A DNA stretch of 64,000 nt from Ulva prolifera. Its lineage: Eukaryota > Chlorophyta > Ulvophyceae > Ulvales > Ulvaceae. The notes beneath the pieces were generated by a model. That model was not told the origin of the DNA. It made no database searches and saw only the letters and a list, made by a program, of their open reading frames with translations. Position numbers and translations under genes: made by a program. The stretch's first letter is position 1. Each line of letters opens with the position of its first letter. Of the stretch, positions 1 to 10,300 are shown piece by piece. The stretch covers positions 1,026,923-1,090,922 of the forward strand of contig CM041204.1 in assembly GCA_023078555.1 (NCBI GenBank). The letters run 5' to 3'.

Positions 1-809
1 NNNNNNNNNNNNNNNNNNNNNNNNNNNNNNNNNNNNNNNNNNNNNNNNNNNNNNNNNNNNNNNNNNNNNNNNNNNNNNNNNNNNNNNNNNNNNNNNNNNN
101 NNNNNNNNNNNNNNNNNNNNNNNNNNNNNNNNNNNNNNNNNNNNNNNNNNNNNNNNNNNNNNNNNNNNNNNNNNNNNNNNNNNNNNNNNNNNNNNNNNNN
201 NNNNNNNNNNNNNNNNNNNNNNNNNNNNNNNNNNNNNNNNNNNNNNNNNNNNNNNNNNNNNNNNNNNNNNNNNNNNNNNNNNNNNNNNNNNNNNNNNNNN
301 NNNNNNNNNNNNNNNNNNNNNNNNNNNNNNNNNNNNNNNNNNNNNNNNNNNNNNNNNNNNNNNNNNNNNNNNNNNNNNNNNNNNNNNNNNNNNNNNNNNN
401 NNNNNNNNNNNNNNNNNNNNNNNNNNNNNNNNNNNNNNNNNNNNNNNNNNNNNNNNNNNNNNNNNNNNNNNNNNNNNNNNNNNNNNNNNNNNNNNNNNNN
501 NNNNNNNNNNNNNNNNNNNNNNNNNNNNNNNNNNNNNNNNNNNNNNNNNNNNNNNNNNNNNNNNNNNNNNNNNNNNNNNNNNNNNNNNNNNNNNNNNNNN
601 NNNNNNNNNNNNNNNNNNNNNNNNNNNNNNNNNNNNNNNNNNNNNNNNNNNNNNNNNNNNNNNNNNNNNNNNNNNNNNNNNNNNNNNNNNNNNNNNNNNN
701 NNNNNNNNNNNNNNNNNNNNNNNNNNNNNNNNNNNNNNNNNNNNNNNNNNNNNNNNNNNNNNNNNNNNNNNNNNNNNNNNNNNNNNNNNNNNNNNNNNNN
801 NNNNNNNNN
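1..809. other. Assembly gap (N run)
   Basis: 809 undetermined bases. The helicase exon of copy A runs into this gap, so the C-terminus of that gene and the left end of its element cannot be seen. Confidence 0.99.
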
Positions 810-1342
810 ACGGCTGTTCCGTGGTCTCCGCTGTTGGGATCATCCACAATGCGACCGATGCCACCCGGAGCGACGATCTGCTGCAAGTGGTCTCCGCTGG
901 CAACGAGCTTCATGCCAGCCAGCGGCTGCTCGAGGTCGTCGTACGGTTCAGGCCTCAGCAGCCGGCTCGCTGCCCAGTTCACCGACTGCTTTGCTGCTTT
1001 GTACGCCCCCAGGTGGTGTTCAGTCGATCGATTCGGCATGGCCGTGACCTCCTCAGCGAACAGCATGTTCAGGTCCGCAATCCTCTTGGCCGCCGAGATG
1101 TCGCTGTACGGCGGGTGTTCGTGTGGCGCGTACGAACCGTAGCTCATGCATCGTGCGTACGTCTCGCAGCCGATAGTGGCGGCCAACCTGCCGCTGTGCA
1201 CACAGCGCGCCACCGCTGCCACTCCGAGCAAGATCTTGGCGAGCCTGAACATCTCTTTGCCGGTGAAGGTCTTGCCGCAGCCGCCGGAGCCCAGCATCAG
1301 AATGGCGTTGAACGGGCCGTGCATCAGCGCGTGGAGCAGATC
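810..1342 (-). CDS. PIF1/RecD-like superfamily 1 DNA helicase domain (exon of copy A, partial)
   Basis: The minus-strand exon starts after the acceptor CATGCAG at 1343 and is in phase 0 with the preceding exon. About 177 residues are visible before the gap. They show a Walker A loop (ILMLGSGGCGKTFTGKEMF), a motif Ia-like block (SGRLAATIGCETYARCM), a Walker B-like block (LFAEEVTAM, where PIF1 usually has DEISM; the first acidic residue is replaced by Ala), and a motif III-like block (KLVASGDHLQQIVAP, compare GDxxQLPPV). The order and spacing match PIF1 family helicases, which unwind DNA 5' to 3' and are known from Helitrons, large DNA viruses and the nucleus. The later motifs lie in the gap. 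The AEE for DEx change may weaken ATP hydrolysis or be a tolerated variant. Confidence 0.78.
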
Positions 1343-4300
1343 CTGCATGGCATGCCCACAGTGACAGCCAGGCGATGGCAGATCAGGGCGCGGGTGACAG
1401 CCTGAAACAAGGTGTACCGATATGTACGTGCACGGGGTTGACGTTGCTACAGGCAGTAACTCCAAGGCGCCATATCACACACAGTGGACAAGGCACACAC
1501 AGGAGCAAGTGTGAGTCTGACGGAGTGGGTGCACACCGCCGGGCGGACCGTCATGATCGCGGCATACAGGTCTGGTGGGAGGCCGGCACGATCGTACACG
1601 TACGTGTCGATGTCGACGTGGTGCTGGGACGCCGCCAGGTTGCTGAGAGGCTCGCCCGGGACATCAGGCTCCGCAGGCACGGCTGCTGGCTGCACAGCAG
1701 CGGCGAGCGCAGCACCCATCAGTCCGGCGGCGAGGTCCATCGCGCCCTCAACGGCGAGTTGTCCACCGAGTGGTGGCACAGGCTGGGCGTTGGGGACAGC
1801 CGCAGGGTGCGCGACATGGGGAGCCTGAGCAGGAGCAGGCACTGGTGCCAGCGCAGCGGCGGGCGGCGCAGCGGCGTTGGCGGGCCCCTCCGCACCCATG
1901 ACCGCGGCAGCGAGATTCATTGCGCCCCCGGCAAGAAGTCCGCCCGGCAGCGGCGCGGGCTGGGAGCCGGGCAGAGCAAGCACGGGCTGACCCTGTCGAG
2001 CAACGGGAACAGCGGCGGGTGCAGCGACACCACCCCCACCGGCGGGATCATGGGCGAGCAGCGGTGCGGGCGGGACATGCACAGCAGCGGCGACATCAGA
2101 CGCCGGAGGCACGTCCGGAGGGGCTTCGGGGGGGGTCAGGACGACTTCCGGATCAGCGTCGGAGTCATCACTGGATGATATCAGTATCGACGGCCCGTCG
2201 TAGCGACGTCCAGGCACGCCACGAACTGCATCCCCGGCCCTCTCCTGCTTGATCACCACAAGTAGGGCCTGTGCAGTGCCGGGGGGCTGCGCGTCCTCAG
2301 GGGGCACTTGGCCTGCGCCTCCGGGGGGCTGTGCTGCATCAGGGGGGGCCCGCAACACTGCGCAGAGGGGGTACCCAGCCGCAGGGGGAGCCTGGGAAGC
2401 CGTCTCCAAGGCTGCCGCATGGGAGCCCTGCGCTCCTGCGCCAAGACGCGCTGTTTCGGGATGGGCCTCGACTGCCGATGGGGAGGCGTGGCCTGTCGCG
2501 CCGAGAGGACACGCTGCCGCAGCGGGGGCGCGGCTGGCCGTCGCGGGGACGGCCGAGTCGAGTGGACGCGCTGCTGGGGGAACCGGGCATGCTGGCCGAG
2601 GGGCCGGGACCGCCCCGCCGTCCCCACTCGCGAGTGCGAACCGCGTCGATGCTCCCGCGCCGTCACCGCTCGGTCCAGCGACGGAGCATTCGCCATAGGC
2701 GGCAGCACCGGCGCGCTCGTCCGGGAACAGGCGCGACGGCGTGATGCCGACGCCCGGGGCAACGCCGCCCGCGACGTGCGCTCGTAGACGCTTGGCCGTC
2801 GTCACGTCGGAGTCTGTGACAGCAGCCATGAGAAAGCCGGCGGCGCGGTCGCCGGCGTGGTTCAGGAGGACAGCGTCAGGCAGCTTCCGTTTGATCTTCT
2901 TGCAGGCCTCCTTTGCGCCGGCGACGTAGAGGGCGTGATCTGGCGGGCCGCCGCCACATGCTGTCATGATCGCGATGGCAGCGCCGCGAATACATGTCCA
3001 CAGGGGTTTGGGCAGATCTCCGCTGACGGTCGCTGCCATCAGGGCACACGTCATGCGTGCAGTGCAGTAGCCGACTGCTTCTGATAGATGAACACCAGCA
3101 TGCTCTTGATGGGCGATGCTTGGAGCGAACAGGTGTGTCGGGATCAGCAGCGTTGGCTGCGTCTGTTCTTGCACCAGCCCCGGCGCCAGGCTGTCGCCGC
3201 ACTGCCGGAGGAGTGCGAGTGTCAGCACATGCACGGGGCCCATTGGGGAGGAGGTGAACAACGCCGGCAGCCGAGCGAGAAGCAGCGCGATGGAGTCCCG
3301 TGCCACCTGCACGGCGGCTGCGTGCATTGGAGTGTCACTGCCGCTGGCCAGCCTGCGACTCGTGTTTCCGCTCTTCATGACCACGGTGCCGAACACCGTG
3401 TCACGATCTTTTCCGATGCGGACGCCACCGAACCAGGCCCACTCCGCGAGGTCTTCAGAGCCCCCCTTCTTGCTGGCACGCATGCCGTGCATGCGTGCAC
3501 ACACAACCTGCACCAGGTCGCACTCACAGCCCGCTGCGAAAACACTGATCAACACAATTGAGTGCCCAGGTAAGGCGACAGGCCTGATTAACTTTTCTGC
3601 GCGATCGTCCACACAACTGCAGCGGGTCATAGTCAAGAGTTTTGGGGCGTGCCTGTTGGAATTTCTTCGAGGGCCACTCGAGGACCCTCAACGCGATGGT
3701 ACCCGTCCTGGCCAGGGCCTGGATCGAGTCTGGGGATGCAAATTTGCAGCGCCCATGACCCCGCCCGAACGGCTGCAACTCTTCAGCCGCGTCGACCATG
3801 GCGTTGCGCGTCGTATACTCATCCTGGAGCCACTCCCGCCCGTGTGCTTGGAGTGCACAGGCGACCGCCAACAGCACTCCATCGGCGATCGGGACCACGT
3901 CGGGCTGCTGCCCGCCCTCTGCATGCAGATGGTTCGTGCGCGCTCGGGGTCGGTGTGATATACCGCAGGGGTGCATGTAGTCTTTGCGCAAAGACGGTTC
4001 GCATGGAGCCACCAGACACGGCGCCACCCGCCAGACATGTACAGTGCAGTGCTGCCGGACGGCTGGTCAGCGGGCGCACCGTCCATCGGAGCAGCGCCAT
4101 CGTCATCCTGAAGCACACGCTGTGCCTTGCCCTTGCGCTTCCCGGCCGCAGCCTGTGCCTTCCGCTTGCTGTTCTGACTGTTGAGCTGCCGGAAGCGCCG
4201 CTCCACGTCAGTGCCTGTACCGGTGCCGATCACGGTGATGTGCCTGCGGCTGCGCAGCTCGGCATACGCTTCCGCATGCTCGGCCGGCACTCCGTGCATG

Positions 4301-7300
4301 AGCGACAGCCGCGGAAGGACGGCGCGCGCCGGCTTTGTCATCATGCGGCCTGCACGTGCTGTGACATCTGAGTGCCGCAGAGCATTGCAGCTTCGGATAC
4401 GCCAGCTGCCCTCCCAAGCATCGCTCATAGGGCGCACAGGGTCCGCGAAGTGGCCACAAGCACGCTGATCAGCAAGCTTGCAATTGCAGTGGATCCCTCG
4501 CGCAGTCTCAGGCAAGCAGTTATGGGAGCAGCACCAACGGACACACATGCACAGGCACATGCACCGAAACACATGCACCGGCACGGCTGCGGCCACACAC
4601 CTTTCCCATACAGCAGCCCGGTCACGAGCGCGTGGTTCACATCAATCATCGAGAGGCCCCCGGCGCCCCTGCCGCGCGCCGCGCATGTGAGGCACACTGA
4701 CTGACCGACGAAGCCCGCCGGGCACGTGTACTGATCGCAGATGGCACACGTCCTGGAAGCCGGAGCAGGCGGCAGCGGCGTGCCGGTCGCCGTGATCTCC
4801 CGAGGTGCCTGCCCGTCATCGTACAGCTTTCTGACCGCCTCCTCGACAAAGTTGTCCTCCTCGTCGATCGCGGACAGGTCGCGACCGAGCACGCGCGCGG
4901 CCCATTTGGTGACCCCATCTCCAAGGTGGCCCTTCAGTTGCGCACACGCGTCCTGGCCGTGCACGAGCATCGACTGCTGCCCCCATTCGGGGTTCCAGGC
5001 ATCCTCCTCGCCCGCGTCATCGGGACCTGCATCAGCGGCATCTGCAGCGACGGCTGCAGCCACGCGCGCCGCTTCCACCGCCTCGTCGCTCGTCGCCGGC
5101 AGGCGGCGGCCTTGGCACGTCCGGAAGAACCCGCTGAAACAGGCGAGTGGCTCCCACTGACCGTGGGTGGAGCACCAGCGAATCTTGCGCCCCGTCTTGA
5201 GGTCGATGCAACAATATGCCTGCATTCGCAATGCCACCTGTCGCCGTGGTGAATCGCCACACGGGTTGGGGTCTCAGATGGCACACTGACGGGGGGCCCG
5301 GTGTCGACGCAGATGTTCCCGGACTCGACAGCACACATAGCAATGAGCACCACGGAGAGGTCGCTGGCATCCATGTGGCCAGGGGGGCACACCGGCATGT
5401 GCGTCAGACACAATGGAAGCACTCGCCGCGCAGCCTCGGGACCTGCGCCCTTCCGTGCAGCCTCTGCCGTGCAGGTCTCGGCCTTGCAGACGCCAGCCTC
5501 CCGGTCCATGACCAGCCTCAGCGCGTTCTCGGGCGTCGCCCACTGTGCGCCTGCGGGGGCATCAGGACGCTCTGTGCGCGGCGCCCGCTGGCGCCGATAT
5601 GCCGCGTTCCTGTCGATGCAGCGACTGCATGACGCGCGCCCGGGCCGGAACAATTGCAGCGGCAAGCCCAGCCCGCACGAGCTGCACGGTCGGATGTACA
5701 TGAGCCTGCCGGTGTGCTTGCCCGTGTTGTCCACGACGGCCACGAGTACAAACTGCAGCCCCCGCACATCCTGCAGGCCAGTGACGGCGCTCACGCCGGC
5801 TCCAGCTCTGGAATGCCAAACTCCAACCCGCGGGATCAACATGAGGTCCACACCAATCACACACAAGTCACAAGGCAGCAGCGGCGCGCGGCAGACAGGC
5901 TGGACACGCACATCAAAGCACTTCTTGCACAGCATGGCCCCGTCGCGGTCCTTGAGCTTGCCGTCCCCCTGGCAGCCGATGCGCACGCAGCGGTGGAGAT
6001 GGCCCTCCCGGTCCTTGTCGTAGAACGGGTAGGCGACGTACGGAGAGTTCAGGGACTCGCCGGGCCGGACCTGGAGGTTGGCATCGGAGCGCTGCTTGGC
6101 CGCGCGCCGGTCGAGAATGAACGACTGGTCGGCATCCTTTCCAGACTCCACCTCCTGTGGAGAGACGGGCAGGTGGACGGGGACCGGCTGCGCTCGGCCA
6201 GGGTTCTTCCGGTTGTGGTCCACCACAGAACACCTCTTGCACACCCCTCCGTCACCGTCGACTCCCGCGCCGTGCCGGAACTCCCGCACGTCGCGGAGCG
6301 CGTGACACTTGGTGCAGCGGCGCACGTCCTCCTCTGTACCCCGAATGCGAACGTCGCCCCTGATGTGCCAAGGGCACAGCCGGAGCGCATGGTCCGTGCC
6401 CAGCTCCACCCGGTCGGGACAGCCGATCACGAGGCACATGTGCGACTGGTTCAGCTCTTCCCGCACGGAGGGCTCGAGATTGCAGGCTCGCGCAGGAATG
6501 ATGGGCAGCGTGCCATGCAGTATCTTTTCAAGGTCCTCAAGGAGGGTGTCCCCGCTGTCGTGCGCAAGGTGCAGAAGGTCCAGCTCGAACTCGGCATGCG
6601 CCTTGGGCACCCGGCTGTAGCTCGGATACGGCACTGCGGACTTGCCGGTCTCGGGGCGTATCGTGAGGCTGTGCTGATGGAATGTGCGCGACTGTATCAC
6701 GGCCAGGGCGGCTTGGTGGCTGACGTTCATCTTGACCACCTTGCCTCCGGCGGACACGGTGCGGCCGACACCCCCCCTCGGCTCGTCCGGGTCCACCGGG
6801 ACCTCCGGAGCCGAGTCCGCCAAAGCTGGCGGACCGTCGTCACGTGCCGCGTCGCGTCCGAGGGCATCTGCCGGAGCGCCTTCCGGGCCTGCCTCCGCCA
6901 GCTCCATCGCCAACTCGAGCTCCATGGCGTCAGCAGGAACAGCCGGGATCTCGGCGGCGGCCTCGACGACATCGCGGAGCTCGCTGTCTGCATGCGCGAC
7001 TGCCTCGGCTTCCTCCTCAGCCGCGCTGCCGTCCATGTCGATGACATCCTCAGGTGCCTCCTCCTCGTCGTCCTCATCGTCAACCTCGTCGGCGTCGAAC
7101 GGGCCGCGTTGGTAGTCCTCCACGATGTCGTCCAGCGTTGCGCGTTGTGGCGCAGCCTTCTCCTGCAGCGCCCTCAGGCGCCGCCTGTCGATGAACATGA
7201 CCTTCTCGGCGCCCTCAAGCCAGGCGTCCTTGGCGGCGACCGCCTCCACCACGACACCGGTGAAGTCAGTCATCACAGCGGGGTGCTCTGCACACAGTGT

Positions 7301-10300
7301 CGACTCACAACATCGCACAGTGCAAGCCAAATCGGCACTCAACGTGCCCATCAAACACCATGCTGGTGTTCGGGCGGTGCGTCGGCTGCAGCCCCAGCCA
7401 AACCGTGGCATCGCATGCCCCCTTACAGCAACGCTGCAGTTCGGCCAACAGGGCCATCTCAGTCCTGCCCGTCGTCGGCACTCACACACCCACCAACAGC
7501 GCCGACGCAGCAGTGATGCTGATGCCACTGCAGCCGCGCACGCCATCGTCACTCACCTGCCCACCCACAGCGGGCATCCCAGTGACATCGCTTCGCCCCT
7601 GAAACCCAATCCGCCGTCAACACCCACATGTACATGCCCACCGCATACAGTGCCCCAGCGACACACGCATGGACACCGCCAAGCAGACTCAAGCGGGCAT
7701 GCTCACCGGGCACCAATGTCAGTGTGCGTGAGGGGCAGAGGACACACCTTCCGGGAGGGCAGCCAGTCGCTCCTCAGACAGCGGCTTCTTCTGGAGCCAT
7801 CTGCCCGGGGCACGGGCCACTCGCCTGGATAGCCGCAAGAACACCGTCGCGATCTGCGTGCCGGAGCCGTCGTCATGGCCGCCGACGTGGTCCGCAAGGC
7901 GCTTGCTTGCCGCGGTCACTCGCGCCTGGTGCACCTGCCCCTGCTGGCTGGCCTAGAACTCCAGGAAGCATGCGAGCTCTCGCTCTGCCTCATTGCCAGT
8001 GACCGGCGCCGGGCCGGAGTTGACCGCGCCGGCGGCGACTCGCTGGATCATGCGAGCCGTCTCCATGTCTTGCAGGTTACCCGTCACGCCGGCGTGCTGC
8101 TGCAGAGGCAAACGCGCACAATCAGACGCCATACGCGGGCAGGCAGTGGAACCGCAACACAGATAGGCTAGCGACGTACCATGCCTCCGAGCGTGGTCGC
8201 GGCCGCCCGGTTGGAGAAGTAGTGCACCATGGCGGCAGAGTTGCTGTTCTGCACCCAGGCGCCCGCGTGCCGCATGACGGTCTCGTCCGGGGCGCGATCC
8301 GAGGTAATCTGCATCAGCACCTGCCGCAAGACCATCGAGGAACGCAGCGCCCGGACGCCGACCTTGACGCCGCGGCCAGGCGGACCGACGTCCGCGAGAA
8401 CGCCCGCCATCGCGACCAGCCACGAGATCCGCGTCCCCGGCACGTTGATGTAGGGCAGCATCAGCAGGTCATCCTGGGCACAGATGACGTACCTGCAACA
8501 CGTCATAGCTGAGCTGCGAGTGGACACGGCAGCTCGGCTGAGCCCACTCCTCTGCTCCACAGCTTGAGTTCGTTCACATTGTGATTGCTCTGTCAGTTAC
8601 ATGGAGTCAATTTTTAAAGTCTTCCAGATCGACATCATGCACAAAACAGCGTTCGGCATCCCGTGCGCTCTGAACTGCATGTTTGCAGCATGTGGACATG
8701 CTATCAGAAGGATTCATGGTGTCAGAGAATGACCCATGTCTGTTCATCAGAGGTGAAGGCAAGAACAAATCAGATGTGCTGGTGCATGTGGATGATTCTG
8801 CGATCTTGGCGGGAGAAGGTGGAGTGATGAAGAATCTGGAGATGCTGGGCAAGAAATTTGAGGTGAAGGATCTGGGACCGCTGCATTTCTTTCTGGGGCA
8901 GGAAGTTGAACAACTGGCTGGAGATGGCCTGCTATTGCAGCAGCCTCAGTATGCCAAGAATGCGCTACAGAGGGCCAACATGTGGGATTGCACGTCCACC
9001 GCAGAGGCTGAGTATATGTCGGCTGCGATGGCAGTGAAAGAAGCACTGTGGCTGAGGAAGTTGCTGGGTGATACCTATGGTCGTGTTGAGCAGATGACTG
9101 TATATTGTGACAATCAGAGTGCTTCGCATCTGCTGAAGCGGAGGACTGCTTGCGCCCCAGGAAGGAGCAAGCACATCGACATCCAGTATCACTTCATTAG
9201 GAACAGATGTGCGCGACAGGAGATTGATGTCCAGTTTGTGCCGACAACTGAGCAGGAGGCTGATATGCTGGCCGAGGCTTTGGCTGGTCCAGCGCTGGGA
9301 AAGGCAGTGGATGGATTCGTGGTTGAATCTCCGAGCGATATGTGCTGGTGCATGTGGATGATTCTGCGATCCTGGCGGGAGAAGGTGGAGTGATGAAGAA
9401 TCTGTAGATGCTGGGCAAGCATTTTGAGGTGAAGGATCCGGGACCGCTGCATTTCTTTCTGAGGCAGGAATTTGAACAACTGGCTGGAGAAGGCCTGCTA
9501 TTGAAGCAGCCTCAGTATGCCAAGAATGCGCTACAGAGGGCCAACATGTGGGATTGCACGTCCACCGCAGAGGCTGAGTATATGTCAGCTGCCATGGCAG
9601 TGAAAGAAGCACTGTGGCTGAGGAAGTTGCTGGGTGATACCTATGGTCGTTTTGAGCAGATGACTGTATATTGTGACAATCAGAGTGCTTTGCATCTGCT
9701 GAAGCGGAGGACTGCTGGCGCCCCAGGAAGGAGCAAGCACATCGACATCCAGTATCACTTCATTAGGAACAGATGTGCGCGACAGGAGATTTATGTCCAG
9801 TTTGTGCCGACAGATGAGCAGGAGGCTGATATGCTGGCCGAGGCTTTGGCTGGTCCAGCGCTGGGAAAGGCAGTGGATGGATTCCTGGTTGAATCTCCGA
9901 GCGACAGCGCACGAGGGGGTGTGTGGGGAGCAGAGCTCCCCTGGTGCAAGCGTGTCTTAGCTGTGATGCACGAGTGCAGCAGATCACATGCGGGCAGCCC
10001 GTAGGTCAGCTGCCCAGAGCACAGAATGCAGGCCGTAGCTGTCGATTCCAGGTCATCTTTGACTGGCAATTGGCAGGTGAGAAAGCTCTGCTGTTTCTGT
10101 GTGTCTGTCTACCGACTACAGCAGAGATCAGAGTGCTGAACGTGCTACGTGGAGCAGGAGTCTGTACTGTATGACTAGTGATCCTAGCAGCTAACAGAGC
10201 TCAGACTGCCACAGGTGGGACACACGGCATAGTTATGCTGCAGGATGTTTGACTGGCAGTTGACAGGAGCTGCGGCGCACCACTCCTCCGTCCCGGGCTT

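Noticed and set aside
1447-1536. Extension of the copy A C-terminal exon past 1537 to the stop near 1447
   Set aside because: A GTGTGC donor at 1536 and an ATGCAG acceptor at 1343 join the helicase exon in phase, which explains the sequence better than a read-through tail.
5654-7516. 620-codon plus-strand open frame, and similar long antisense frames over the recombinase exons
   Set aside because: They mirror well-supported minus-strand exons with conserved Cys clusters and splice sites. GC-rich third positions keep antisense frames open.
8598-9903. Functional copia polymerase gene
   Set aside because: Lacks gag, protease, integrase, most of RT and LTRs; has a premature stop, frame changes and an internal duplication.
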